A stretch of 64,000 bases of DNA from Pseudomonas sivasensis (GTDB taxonomy: Bacteria > Pseudomonadota > Gammaproteobacteria > Pseudomonadales > Pseudomonadaceae). How positions within the stretch are numbered: the first letter of the stretch is position 1; the number at the start of each line of letters is the position of its first letter. Where the stretch lies: NCBI RefSeq assembly GCF_013778505.1, contig NZ_JAAOWU010000006.1, positions 62,001 through 126,000 on the forward strand, given 5' to 3'. Below, piece by piece: positions 19,744 to 29,467 of the stretch. The notes under the pieces were generated by a model that was not told the origin of the DNA, made no database searches, and worked only from the letters and a program-made list of their open reading frames with translations. The translations under genes and the position numbers were made by a program.

Positions 19744-21243
19744 TTGTCTACATCCAAAGAGCTGTTCAGTGAAAAGGCGGCCACCGGCATCGAAGGTCTT
19801 GATGACATTCTTGCCGGGGGGCTATCGCGCAGCCACCTGTTTTTGCTGGAAGGTGAACCTGGTACCGGTAAAACCACCGTGGCCCTGCATTTCCTTCAGG
19901 CCGGGGCAAAAAACGGCGAGCGATCCTTGTACATCACCTTGTCGGAGACTGAGCGCGAGTTGCGCCAGGGCGCCAAGTCCCACGGTTGGGACCTGGATGA
20001 CAACATCCATATTTTTGAGCTGACCCCACCGGAAAGCTTGCTCAATGCCGAGCACCAACAGAGCCTGCTGTATTCCTCTGACCTTGAGCTGGGTGAAGCC
20101 ACGCGGCAGATCTTTGAGGTGGTGGAACGGGTCAAGCCAACCCGCGTGGTCGTCGACAGCCTCTCTGAGATCCGCCTGCTGGCGCAGAGTTCGTTGCGTT
20201 ATCGCCGGCAGATCCTCGCCATCAAGCACTACTTTGTGCGTTATGACGCCACCGTACTGCTGTTGGACGACCTGACCACTGAATCCCTGGATAAAACCGT
20301 GCACAGCGTGGCCCACGGCGTGATCCGTCTGGAAGAATTGACGCCGAACTACGGTGCCGAACGCCGCCGCGTTCGCGTGGTGAAGTACCGTGGACAGAAG
20401 TATCGCGGCGGTTTCCACGACTTCACCATCATGCAGGACGGGGTGCATGTATTCCCTCGCCTGGTGGCCGCCGAACACCGCGGTGGTTACAACCGCCAGA
20501 CGCTCACCAGCGGCATCAGCGAGATGGACTCATTGTTGGGCGGCGGTATCGAGACGGGCTCCAGCAGCCTGATTCTCGGCCCGGCCGGTACCGGCAAATC
20601 GTTGATCTCGATGATCTTCGCTGCCGCCGCTGTGTTACGCGGAGAGAAGGCAGCGCTGTTTATCTTCGACGAAGAGCTGGGGTTGTTGTTTGATCGCATG
20701 AACAACATGGGTATCGACCTTGAAGCGCTGCAGGCCACCGGCAACTTGATGATCGAACAAGTGGACGCTGCCGAACTGTCCCCTGGCGAGTTCTCCCACC
20801 GGGTGCGCCGCGCTGTCGACGAAGGGGGTATCAAAACCGTGGTGATCGACAGCATCAACGGTTACCAGGCGGCGATGCCTGAAGAAAATGCGCTGATCCT
20901 GCACATGCACGAGTTGCTGCTGTACCTCAACCGGCGCGGTGCGGCGACCTTCATGACCGTCGCTCAACACGGGTTGGTGGGTGACATGCAAGCACCGGTC
21001 GACATCACCTACTTGGCCGACACCGTGATTCTGCTGCGTTACTTCGAAGCGCTGGGCAAAGTCCGCCGGGCGATTTCGATCATCAAGAAACGTACCGGCG
21101 CCCACGAGTCGACCATTCGTGAATACCGCATCAGCAACCGTGGCTTGACCGTCGGCGAGCCCTTGGACAACTTCCAGGGCGTACTGCGCGGCATCCCGAC
21201 CTACATGGGCGCAGGCTCCCCTTTGCTCAAGGATGAGCAATAG
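19744..21243 (+). CDS. KaiC-like double RecA-fold ATPase
   Basis: Two KaiC-type domains in one chain, 499 residues. Walker A sites are GEPGTGKTT (K43) and GPAGTGKSL (K285); Walker B-like strands are TRVVVDSLSEI and KTVVIDSINGYQ; acidic residues follow as TLSETE and FDEE. The start chosen is TTG at 19744 (MSTSKELFSEKA), eight or so bases after GAGG; ATG 19708 and GTG 19699 are in frame upstream but give an atypical N-terminus. The neighbour is a hybrid kinase that begins on the last base of this gene. No kaiA or kaiB is present, so a signalling ATPase rather than a clock is likely. Confidence 0.88.
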   Translation: MSTSKELFSEKAATGIEGLDDILAGGLSRSHLFLLEGEPGTGKTTVALHFLQAGAKNGERSLYITLSETERELRQGAKSHGWDLDDNIHIFELTPPESLLNAEHQQSLLYSSDLELGEATRQIFEVVERVKPTRVVVDSLSEIRLLAQSSLRYRRQILAIKHYFVRYDATVLLLDDLTTESLDKTVHSVAHGVIRLEELTPNYGAERRRVRVVKYRGQKYRGGFHDFTIMQDGVHVFPRLVAAEHRGGYNRQTLTSGISEMDSLLGGGIETGSSSLILGPAGTGKSLISMIFAAAAVLRGEKAALFIFDEELGLLFDRMNNMGIDLEALQATGNLMIEQVDAAELSPGEFSHRVRRAVDEGGIKTVVIDSINGYQAAMPEENALILHMHELLLYLNRRGAATFMTVAQHGLVGDMQAPVDITYLADTVILLRYFEALGKVRRAISIIKKRTGAHESTIREYRISNRGLTVGEPLDNFQGVLRGIPTYMGAGSPLLKDEQ

Positions 21244-22913
21244 TGCCGAATCTACTTGGCGTTTCCGAACGCGCGATCATCCTGGCGCCAGTGGGGCGCG
21301 ACAGTTCACTGGCGTTGATGATGCTCAACGAAGCCGGTTACTCCGGCATCGTCGCGACCCACCTGCCGATGCTGTGCGACGCGATGGAAGAAGGTGCAGG
21401 TCTGTTGATCATTGCCGCCGAAGCCTTGCGCGGTATCGATCTGGAGCCGCTGCTGGAAAAACTGCACCAGCAGCCCGCTTGGTCGGATATGCCCATCGTG
21501 CTGATGACCCATCACGGCGGCAGCGAACAGAACGGTTCGTCCCACCTCAGTGGCCTGCTCGGCAATGTGACCTTCCTGGAGCGGCCCTTCCACCCGGTGA
21601 CCCTGATCAGCCTGGTCAGCGCTGCTCTGCGCGGCCGTCGTCGCCAGTACGAGGCGCGTGACCGCCTGATCGACTTGAGCGAAAGCGAACTGCGCCTGCA
21701 ACGCACACTTGAAACCCTTGAACAACAAGTCGAAGAGCGCACCGCGCAACTGCGCCACAACGAAGAGGCGCTGCGCCAATCACAGAAAATGGAAGCCGTC
21801 GGCCAATTAACGGGCGGTATCGCCCACGACTTTAACAATATGCTCACCGGGATTATCGGCAGCCTCGAGTTACTGCGCAGGCGCGTGTCCCGTGGCAAGT
21901 TGGACGACCTCGATAGCCTCATCGATCTTGGCGTCACGTCAGCTAACCGCGCAGCCGGATTGACCCATCGGTTGCTAGCGTTTTCCCGCCGGCAATCCTT
22001 GGACTCCAAACCGGTCAATATCAATGAACTGGTCAGCTCCATGGGTGAACTGCTGCAACGCAGCATCAATGAAAGCATTACCCTTGAGATGCAACTCACC
22101 GACCAGCCTTGGACAGCTGAAGCCGACCCCAATCAGCTGGAAAGCGCCCTGCTCAACCTGGTGCTCAATGCCCGCGATGCAATGCCCAACGGCGGCAAGC
22201 TGACGGTGGAAACGTCGAATCGGCACCTGGACAGCGTTTTCACCGCTGCGTTTGGCACCCTGCCCCCAGGCGATTACGTTGAGCTGAGCATCAGTGATAA
22301 CGGCTGCGGCATCCCGCAAAGCGTGATTGGCCGTGTGTTCGATCCCTTCTTTACCACCAAGCCGATCGGCCAAGGCACCGGCCTTGGTTTATCGATGATC
22401 TACGGCTTCGCCCGTCAGTCCCGCGGACACGTCACCCTGCACAGCGAGGTGGGCCTGGGGACGACCGTCAGCCTGTTCCTGCCACGTTTTCTGGGTGAGA
22501 CCGTCGTGCCCGCACCCGTCGACCCTGCGTTGCTGCCATTTGCCAATTCCGGGGAGACCGTGCTGATCGTCGAGGACGATCCCGCCGTACGCGTGCTGGT
22601 CAGCGCAGTACTTAAAGAGCTGGGTTATGGGTTTGTTGAGGCAGAGGACGCCAATACGGCATTGCCGATCATTGAATCTGAACAGCGGATCGACCTGTTG
22701 ATCAGCGATGTCGGCTTGCCCGGCATGAACGGCAGACAAATGGCAGAGATCGGCCGGCAGATGCGACCGGATCTGAAGGTATTGTTTATTACCGGCTATG
22801 CCGAACATGCCGCCGTGCGCGGTGGTTTTCTCGACCCTGGCATGCAGTTGATTACCAAGCCATTTACCTTTGATTTGTTGACGGCGAAGGTGCGGGAGAT
22901 GATCCGGGCGTGA
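21243..22913 (+). CDS. hybrid sensor histidine kinase, pseudo-receiver + HisKA + HATPase + receiver
   Basis: 556-residue soluble protein. Residues 10-130 resemble a receiver fold without the phospho-Asp; a coiled coil (about 140-180) leads to HisKA with GGIAHDFNNMLTGI (H195), the ATPase domain (NARDAMPNGG, DNGCGIP, GQGTGLGLSMIYG) and a C-terminal receiver with D489 in SDVGLPGMNG. No membrane helix, so the signal is internal. It begins with GTG overlapping the KaiC stop by one base (TAGTG), which couples the two and suggests that the KaiC protein feeds or is controlled by this kinase. Confidence 0.9.
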   Translation: MPNLLGVSERAIILAPVGRDSSLALMMLNEAGYSGIVATHLPMLCDAMEEGAGLLIIAAEALRGIDLEPLLEKLHQQPAWSDMPIVLMTHHGGSEQNGSSHLSGLLGNVTFLERPFHPVTLISLVSAALRGRRRQYEARDRLIDLSESELRLQRTLETLEQQVEERTAQLRHNEEALRQSQKMEAVGQLTGGIAHDFNNMLTGIIGSLELLRRRVSRGKLDDLDSLIDLGVTSANRAAGLTHRLLAFSRRQSLDSKPVNINELVSSMGELLQRSINESITLEMQLTDQPWTAEADPNQLESALLNLVLNARDAMPNGGKLTVETSNRHLDSVFTAAFGTLPPGDYVELSISDNGCGIPQSVIGRVFDPFFTTKPIGQGTGLGLSMIYGFARQSRGHVTLHSEVGLGTTVSLFLPRFLGETVVPAPVDPALLPFANSGETVLIVEDDPAVRVLVSAVLKELGYGFVEAEDANTALPIIESEQRIDLLISDVGLPGMNGRQMAEIGRQMRPDLKVLFITGYAEHAAVRGGFLDPGMQLITKPFTFDLLTAKVREMIRA

Positions 22914-23064
22914 TGTGATGCATGTATTGCTTGCGGCACAGCCAGGTCAAGAGGGAAAAGTTCGGAAATCATTGGCGTCGGGATAAGCGGAATCGCCAGA
23001 ACGGTTTTGGGTACTGAGAGTGACACCTAGGGTGTTCCTCCCTGCCGACCTGACGAGCTAGCCA

Positions 23065-26000
23065 ATGATCCCATCCCGTAATGATGTAGTGCTCAGTCAT
23101 CACCTCCCGATGAACGTCAACGCGCCACTGACGTCCGTAGATCAATCCCAGTTCAATAAGCCTGGGCTCAGGACTGAAGGTCCCGTCCCCTCCCATGACA
23201 CCGCCCGTTCCGAGGGCGACAGCCTTCTGGCCGAGATTTATGGCAAGGCACTCCTTCGCTTGACTGATGTTGAAAGTCAGGATCGGGAGGTGATGATAGG
23301 AAACATTCCTCCCAACTCCACATTCGGTCAGTGGTGGGCGCAATTAGGGCGAGCGATGCAGTCCGATGATGTCAAGGAGTGGATGAGACACATCGGGGTG
23401 GATAGCCGCACAGTGAAAATCACGCCCGAATCGGGTCAAGTATCTTTCAAAGTTCAGCGCTATATCGCCGCATCACCAGTGACACAGACGCATGGCCAGG
23501 AAGACAAGCAGTGGTCCGGGGTAAGCGGCCCTGTCGTTGAGGCGGCGAAGGTCATAGCGGCGGGCAACGGACTTTCCACTTTCTCCCCGCCGTTGTCCGA
23601 ACACAGCAACAGCGCGCCGTTATGGCTGGTGAAGCGCTTCTATCGGGAGCCCGAAAAATCGTCAGTCGCAGAGCGCCAGGACAGAGCGGCGCAATTGGCG
23701 CAGGATAAATCCTTTGCGCAGCTACCCGCCGGCCTTCAAGAGGCGCGCAGTGAGGAGGCACTCACAGGGCAAAAGAAGGCCCTGGGAGATAAGAATACCC
23801 GCCGTGATGCCGCGTTTGCGTTCACGCATCTCGCCATGCTTTTAAAGCGCGGCGATCTTCCCCCCGAGCTGATTCTTGATCACCTGCAAAAAAACAACGT
23901 CCAGATCGCCCCCGACAGCAGCTATCCAGAAGCTGCCATGAACACATGGGGCGAAGCCACACTTGAGCACTACCTGCAGGCAAACGGTTGGGATATTCCC
24001 ACCAATCACCAGGAAGCGGAGAATCTCGCCGCGGCCCTGCTCAGACCAGAACCCCAACACCCGCCCCATGGCAACTATGGCGGTGCACTGGCATGGCCGA
24101 TACCACTCGACACCCGCAGCCAGTGGCAACTGAGGGCAAACCTACGTCACGGCAAGATCGGCGACATTGACCTGAAGCCTTTCAAGAGCGTGCTGGAGTA
24201 CCTGGCGCAAGACGCGACATTCGAGCCTTCCGAGTTACGTCATCCTCAACGGGTCCTCGACAGGTTGATCCAGTCGCCCAGGGGGCAGGCACTTGGCGAA
24301 GCACTGCAGAGCAGTTTCGATGCAAAGTCTGTGAAAGGCAGTCCCAACGACTGGCTGCTGGCTGCGCTGAGTATTGACCGTAAGGTTCAACCAGGCGCTC
24401 CCAGAGGCTACGTAGCGGGCATTTCTACCTTGGGCCCTAATGTTTACGGGAAGCCTGTAGCGGGCATCGTCAAGGACCTGAGCGACTACCTGGTGTCCTC
24501 AGGCCAAGCATCATCGACCGAGAAAGCAGCGCTGCAAGCCCACCTGTTGTTGGCAAGCCGTACGCCGGAGTTGCTGGTCAAGGACATCCCCGAAAGCCTG
24601 ACCTTCGGCTCTCACAGTTGGGTCAGTTTTGTCACCGCCGTCGGGCGCCTTGAGGCGAAGGCAGCGGGATCAACGGCGGCGATGACCTATGGCGAGGTGA
24701 TGCTGCAAGCGGCGATCGCACCGATCTCTGAAGAGGAGCGCCGTACTGAGTTCCTTGTCCAGCAGGAACCGCTCAAGGACTGGGGGCGTGCCAATGGCTT
24801 GCCTTACCCTGAAAACGAAACGCAGATGAACGCAGTGCGCAACGCGTTTCATGCTCGGATCGCTGAATTGAAAACTGCCAGCGACGCGCAACGTGCACCG
24901 ATGCCGATAGCCAGGGACATGGCGCGGGAACAGTTACAGAAGGCGCTGCCGCACATGGCTGCGGCACTTTTTGATGAAAAGTGCATCACGCTGGAGCCTT
25001 CTGTTGCGGATTTCCCCGGACCTTATTCGGTCCTGGATTTGTACATGGATGGAAGAAGTGCACATGGCGCACCCACCGCCCAACCCGATGCTTTTTATAG
25101 AGCGCTCTTCACCGACGGATCCCCCTACTCGCCCAGCAGGTTTGTTTCGTCAGCCTCTGGCGTCAATATCAGCGAGGTCCTGAAAACGATAAAACAACTC
25201 CCTCATCTTTCCTCGGCCTTCAAAAGTGCGTTTTCGGCGTACTGCTCAGGCATGGAAAAAAGCCTGGGCACGCAAGTCAAACACTTGATATCGCAACAAC
25301 CCATTTCCACGCGAAATAATCTTGAACTCGGAAAATTAACTATTGTTAAAGAGCAATACATTGACTATCAACCCATCTCTCTCATGCCGAAAATACGCGA
25401 GCGTGACGATCACAACCTGTTGGTCAAAACTGAACGCATGGGTCAGATTCATACCTACGAGATAGATCTGAAACACGCAAAAATTACCGAACGTACCGAC
25501 CTGGGCGATTTTCGACCTGGAAGATTCCCAACCGGTCACACCCATCCTGATAGAAAACTTGTCCAGGTGATTCCCGATACACCGTCCGCGTCAGGCCTCA
25601 CGGATGAAAAAAGTAGCGCAACCGCCACGCCCGATAGCTTTAACAGTGAACGTACCTCTTATATTGCCGATGCTTTTATCAAACACATCAATATCAAAGC
25701 ACTCACAATGGAGGCCCAACAACAAACGACCTTTGACACTGAGGAGCCTTTTCACAAAAAGGTGCGTGAGTTCATGTTGAATCTGATCCCATTAAGGTCG
25801 GCGATTTTCAACTTTCAAAACGGTGATTACGCTGAAGGCGTTTTGGATCTGACATTGGATGTGTTTGGTTTTATCGTCGGGGCCGGTGCGGCGGCAAAGG
25901 GCGCCAAAGCAATGATGTCCGGCGCTTCCGCACTCAGCAAGCTGCTCCACGGCGCTAAGATTGTCGGGCGCACAGCCATAGGAAGTCTTAATCCCTTCGA

Positions 26001-27783
26001 CGGCGCAACGGACCTCGCCAAGGGGGCCTTTTACCTCGCGAAAACTGGTTCCACATCAGTACTAAAGGGTTTTAGAACACTGACTCATTCTGCTGGCAGT
26101 TATGACCTTGTGTCCGCCAGTAAACGTTTCGACGCGGCCTCGGTGGGAACATTCAAGGTCAACAACGAGTTCATTGAAGCACCGGCAACCCTTCTCGATG
26201 GAAAGTGGCACGCCTTCAACCCGGCAACCGGGCAACCCTACGGCCCTGCCATAAAAGACTTCCTGCCTTCGGTACACAGCAATGATTTGGGAAGTTTTGC
26301 GACAGCAACGGACCCTGCAAAAAGAATAAGTGGCGCGGTGGTCGGCGACTGGAAGAAATCCGTTAGAACCCATCGAGAAGGGCCAGATAAAGAGGCGTTT
26401 GACCGCGGCTATATTTACGGAGACCCGCGGAAGATCAATGGCTACTCCAATAAGATGTCATTGGCTGACTTAATGAAGCTTGGCGCCAGTAAAACCCTAA
26501 CATCAGAACAGGTCGGCATGTTGGTCAAAAAATATGACGACATGGCCTATCAGTTCGGTAAAAACACATCGGCGCGATTTATAGGCAACATTGAGCCGCG
26601 CTTCGGCGACGTTACGCCTATGCCCCAAATCATTTACCTCACCCAAACCGGACAATTGTCTGATGGTCAGTGCGCGGCTCTCGCACGTGCCATGGCAACG
26701 GCGATGGCGCAAGGCAAGGAGCAAGTGTTAATCAAGAATATGTACACCGCCGCGGCCTTTGCTTTAGATCCGGCCTCCAGGGATTTCGTCGCCAAGCTCA
26801 GTAAAATCCAAAGCAAAACGGGTGGCCAAAGTGCCTTCCACGCAGGACAGCCCACCCGCCAGGTTTCCATTCAAGACATGGTCAGGGAGCTGTCCAATTC
26901 GACGGTTTCGAAATCATTAATGATCGACTCTCCAGGCCATGCGATGGCCGCGGGAGTAAAAGTCGATGGCGGGTATAAAACGTATTACTTTTATGATCCC
27001 AACCATGGTCTCGCCAACTTCTCAAGCGCAGAGGCGATGCAAAAAGGCTTAGAAAAACTGACGCGTGACAAGAAACTTCAGCCCCCCTATAAAACCCATA
27101 GCACCGACCCAACAAAGTTGGAATTCAAGGTCTTTGATCACACGGATGACTGGCAGCAAAAAAACAGCGTTTTCAATCTGGACGTCAACAGCTTGTACAG
27201 CGCCCCCCTCACTCCGTCCGGCCCCCAAAAACTGTCTAACACTCAGTTGAGACAGAACTTGGAAATACTGCACAAAGCGCCGGGTAATCAGGGCTTGGTT
27301 TGTTACGAGGCGTCTATGCGGGTGGGGCAGGCTGAAAAAAGCCTTTCATCTGAAGTGTACGATGCTGTCATAAAGGCTACAGACCGCAGCGGCGGCACAA
27401 ACTATTCGCCGCATTACCTGGACCTGATGGGAATCAAAACAGATAGCCTCCAAACGGTGTTCAACAGCGCTGACATTACAGAGTCCGGGCTATTGAATTT
27501 CAAGCATACCAATGAGGGCGAAGCGTTCGCGCACACCGTCTACATCCAAAAAACCAAAGACAATCAGTTGTACCTTTTCAACACTAATAGTCCAGATCTG
27601 GATATGGCCATGATCAAAAATGGCAACCTCCCGGTGATTAGCGGCGGTATGACGGTCTATCCACTGAGCAACGACAAAGGTCTGCAGGCCTTCCTCAATG
27701 GTATTGACGGAAAACGCGGTTGGCAGTTCGCGTACACGCCAGCCAGTACGCTCAACGCCAATGTTCAAAGGTTAAAACGTTAA
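23065..27783 (+). CDS. giant toxin/effector-like protein with two C-terminal cysteine-protease-like domains
   Basis: 1572 residues, no signal peptide. The N-terminal 900 residues are mainly helical and I do not recognise them with certainty; large Pseudomonas dermonecrotic-toxin-like proteins look similar. Residues about 910-1010 form a hydrophobic, Gly/Ala-rich stretch suited to membrane insertion. Residues about 1195-1320 show the Cys-His-Asp order of YopT/AvrPphB (C58) proteases: C1203 in DGQCAALARAM, H1292 in GHAMAAGV, D1311 in FYDPNHG. A second set follows: C1413 in LVCYEASM, H1490 in AFAHTVYI and N1506 in LFNTNS. The 3' half has lower GC than its neighbours. Secretion route unknown; no immunity-type or secretion gene is adjacent. 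Confidence 0.7.
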   Translation: MIPSRNDVVLSHHLPMNVNAPLTSVDQSQFNKPGLRTEGPVPSHDTARSEGDSLLAEIYGKALLRLTDVESQDREVMIGNIPPNSTFGQWWAQLGRAMQSDDVKEWMRHIGVDSRTVKITPESGQVSFKVQRYIAASPVTQTHGQEDKQWSGVSGPVVEAAKVIAAGNGLSTFSPPLSEHSNSAPLWLVKRFYREPEKSSVAERQDRAAQLAQDKSFAQLPAGLQEARSEEALTGQKKALGDKNTRRDAAFAFTHLAMLLKRGDLPPELILDHLQKNNVQIAPDSSYPEAAMNTWGEATLEHYLQANGWDIPTNHQEAENLAAALLRPEPQHPPHGNYGGALAWPIPLDTRSQWQLRANLRHGKIGDIDLKPFKSVLEYLAQDATFEPSELRHPQRVLDRLIQSPRGQALGEALQSSFDAKSVKGSPNDWLLAALSIDRKVQPGAPRGYVAGISTLGPNVYGKPVAGIVKDLSDYLVSSGQASSTEKAALQAHLLLASRTPELLVKDIPESLTFGSHSWVSFVTAVGRLEAKAAGSTAAMTYGEVMLQAAIAPISEEERRTEFLVQQEPLKDWGRANGLPYPENETQMNAVRNAFHARIAELKTASDAQRAPMPIARDMAREQLQKALPHMAAALFDEKCITLEPSVADFPGPYSVLDLYMDGRSAHGAPTAQPDAFYRALFTDGSPYSPSRFVSSASGVNISEVLKTIKQLPHLSSAFKSAFSAYCSGMEKSLGTQVKHLISQQPISTRNNLELGKLTIVKEQYIDYQPISLMPKIRERDDHNLLVKTERMGQIHTYEIDLKHAKITERTDLGDFRPGRFPTGHTHPDRKLVQVIPDTPSASGLTDEKSSATATPDSFNSERTSYIADAFIKHINIKALTMEAQQQTTFDTEEPFHKKVREFMLNLIPLRSAIFNFQNGDYAEGVLDLTLDVFGFIVGAGAAAKGAKAMMSGASALSKLLHGAKIVGRTAIGSLNPFDGATDLAKGAFYLAKTGSTSVLKGFRTLTHSAGSYDLVSASKRFDAASVGTFKVNNEFIEAPATLLDGKWHAFNPATGQPYGPAIKDFLPSVHSNDLGSFATATDPAKRISGAVVGDWKKSVRTHREGPDKEAFDRGYIYGDPRKINGYSNKMSLADLMKLGASKTLTSEQVGMLVKKYDDMAYQFGKNTSARFIGNIEPRFGDVTPMPQIIYLTQTGQLSDGQCAALARAMATAMAQGKEQVLIKNMYTAAAFALDPASRDFVAKLSKIQSKTGGQSAFHAGQPTRQVSIQDMVRELSNSTVSKSLMIDSPGHAMAAGVKVDGGYKTYYFYDPNHGLANFSSAEAMQKGLEKLTRDKKLQPPYKTHSTDPTKLEFKVFDHTDDWQQKNSVFNLDVNSLYSAPLTPSGPQKLSNTQLRQNLEILHKAPGNQGLVCYEASMRVGQAEKSLSSEVYDAVIKATDRSGGTNYSPHYLDLMGIKTDSLQTVFNSADITESGLLNFKHTNEGEAFAHTVYIQKTKDNQLYLFNTNSPDLDMAMIKNGNLPVISGGMTVYPLSNDKGLQAFLNGIDGKRGWQFAYTPASTLNANVQRLKR

Positions 27784-27794
27784 CGATTGAATTG

Positions 27795-27818
27795 AGTGGC
27801 GCCCACGCGCCACTTTTT
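27795..27818. terminator. bidirectional Rho-independent terminator after the toxin-like gene
   Basis: AGTGGCGC and GCGCCACT form a perfect eight-base stem with loop CCAC, followed by four T. It lies 11 bases after the toxin stop and touches the stop of the convergent receiver gene. Confidence 0.8.
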
Positions 27819-28195
27819 CACGCCAGCAAGCGTTGGATATGCTCGTGCAGGGTATCCAGGTCAAACGGCTTGGCCAGGATCGGCGCATTGCGCGTGATCG
27901 GGCTGTTGCATTCGAGAATTTCCTGCGGGTAACCGCTGATAAAAATGACCTTCAATTCCGGTCGCAACTGGATCGCCGGTTCTGCGATCTGCACCCCGGA
28001 AATCCCGCCCGGCAGACGGTAGTCGGTGACCATCAAGTCCAAGTGCGGCTTGGTCGCCAGAATCTCGAACGCTTGCTTGCCGTCGATCGCCTTCAGGACC
28101 CGATAACCCAGGCCTGCCAGGTATTCACCCAGCACAAACATAATGGATTCGTCGTCCTCGACGATCAGTACGACATCTTGTGCATCTTCACTCAT
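27818..28195 (-). CDS. single-domain response regulator (receiver)
   Basis: 125-residue stand-alone receiver. The acidic pair is VEDDES, the phospho-Asp is in LMVTDYRLPGG, the Ser/Thr is in FISGYP and the Lys in LAKPFD. There is no output domain, so it acts by protein contact or in phosphotransfer. The start MSEDAQDVVL at 28195 has AAGG seven bases upstream; the frame is open to 28243. It is the last gene of a five-gene minus-strand signalling unit. Confidence 0.9.
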   Translation of the reverse strand: MSEDAQDVVLIVEDDESIMFVLGEYLAGLGYRVLKAIDGKQAFEILATKPHLDLMVTDYRLPGGISGVQIAEPAIQLRPELKVIFISGYPQEILECNSPITRNAPILAKPFDLDTLHEHIQRLLA

Positions 28196-28273
28196 GGGAA
28201 GCCTTCGTTCGGTCAATTGCTGCAAGTACGACCATGGGGTCACGCAGAGGTTGCGTCGAAGTGACGATTGATT

Positions 28274-29467
28274 TCACGCTGACGTTTCAAGGGGCAGACA
28301 CACCCGAAACAGCGCGCCCTCGCCTATCTGGCTTTCGACCTCGATGGTGCCGCCATGGGCCGCAACGATCTGCTCGGAAATAAACAGCCCAAGGCCCAGG
28401 CCCGCCGCCACTTGGCTGGCAGACACGCGCTCGAACTGCTGGAAAATACGCTTCTGGTTCTCTGCACTGATGCCGATGCCGTGGTCGCGCACTTCGACCC
28501 GAGCTTCGCCATGCTCGCTGTACACCTGCACCTCCACCGGGCTTTTGGCCCCGTAGCGCAAGGCATTGGTCAGCAGGTTGGTGACTACCTGCTCAATGCG
28601 GAACTCATCCCAGTTCCCTTCGACGGGCCCTTGCACAACCAGTTGCATCGACGAGTCGGCGGCTGCCACTTGCGGCGCGAAGTTCTCCACCAGGTTGCTG
28701 ACCAGTTGCGCGAGGTCAAACCTTGCGGGGCGGATCGACAGCTTGCCGGTGCGAATGCGCGACACATCAAGCATGTCTTCAATCAGGCGAATCAAGCTTT
28801 TGATCTGCCGCTCATCGCGGTCAACCATCGCGTGCATCTTGTCCAGGGTGAACGCGGCGGCGTTATCCCGGGCCAGGTGCATCTTGCGTAGCTGTGTCTC
28901 CAGGATCAGCCCGTTAAGGGGCGTACGCACCTCATGGGCGACAATCGACATAAAGTCATCACGCATGCGCACAGCCTGTTCCAACTCGGCCTGGGTGGCC
29001 TGCAGGCGGTTCAGCAACTGCTCCTGCTCGCGGCGGCTGCGCTCCAACGCTTCAACCTGTTGCTTCATGGCCTTGCTTTGGCGGTACAAGTCGACGAAGA
29101 CATTGACCTTGCTCTTCACCGCGTGGATATCCAGCGGTTTATGCAGGAAGTCCACCGCGCCGCTCTCGTAGCCCTTGAAGGCGTAGTTGAGTTCGCGGCC
29201 GGCGGCACTGACGAACACGATCGGGATGTTCTTGGTTTTTTCGGTGCCTCGCATCAGTTCGGCCAATTCAAAACCGTTCATGCCGGGCATCTGCACGTCG
29301 AGAATCGCCATGGCGAATTCGTGTTCCAGTAACAGGGACAAGGCCTCGTCGGCGCTCAACGCTTTGAAGACCTGGCGATCCTCGCGTTTGATCAGCGCTT
29401 CGAGAGCCAGCAGGTTCTCCGGCAGATCGTCGACGATCAACAGTTTGGCCTGGAAGGTACTTAACAT
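28274..29467 (-). CDS. receiver-histidine kinase (REC-HisKA-HATPase)
   Basis: 397 residues: an N-terminal receiver (D57 in AILDVQMPGMNG), a coiled coil of about 40 residues, HisKA with H178 in IVAHEVRTPLNG and a HATPase domain (NALRYG, DHGIGI, GLGLGLFI). Kinases with a leading receiver act as intermediates that are switched by another kinase; the CHASE3 kinase of the same operon is the obvious source. It overlaps cheB by seven bases. Soluble, no sensor domain of its own. Confidence 0.9.
   Translation of the reverse strand: MLSTFQAKLLIVDDLPENLLALEALIKREDRQVFKALSADEALSLLLEHEFAMAILDVQMPGMNGFELAELMRGTEKTKNIPIVFVSAAGRELNYAFKGYESGAVDFLHKPLDIHAVKSKVNVFVDLYRQSKAMKQQVEALERSRREQEQLLNRLQATQAELEQAVRMRDDFMSIVAHEVRTPLNGLILETQLRKMHLARDNAAAFTLDKMHAMVDRDERQIKSLIRLIEDMLDVSRIRTGKLSIRPARFDLAQLVSNLVENFAPQVAAADSSMQLVVQGPVEGNWDEFRIEQVVTNLLTNALRYGAKSPVEVQVYSEHGEARVEVRDHGIGISAENQKRIFQQFERVSASQVAAGLGLGLFISEQIVAAHGGTIEVESQIGEGALFRVCLPLETSA

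Noticed and set aside
18549..19877. 442-residue open frame antisense to the TPR gene
   Set aside because: Shadow frame rich in Gln, Leu and Arg; the plus-strand gene explains the region.
19744..21243. A circadian clock system
   Set aside because: Only a KaiC-like protein is present; there is no KaiA or KaiB, and the partner is an unrelated hybrid kinase.
23065..27783. A filamentous haemagglutinin or RTX toxin
   Set aside because: No signal peptide, TPS domain, beta-helix repeats or GGXGXD repeats are seen.
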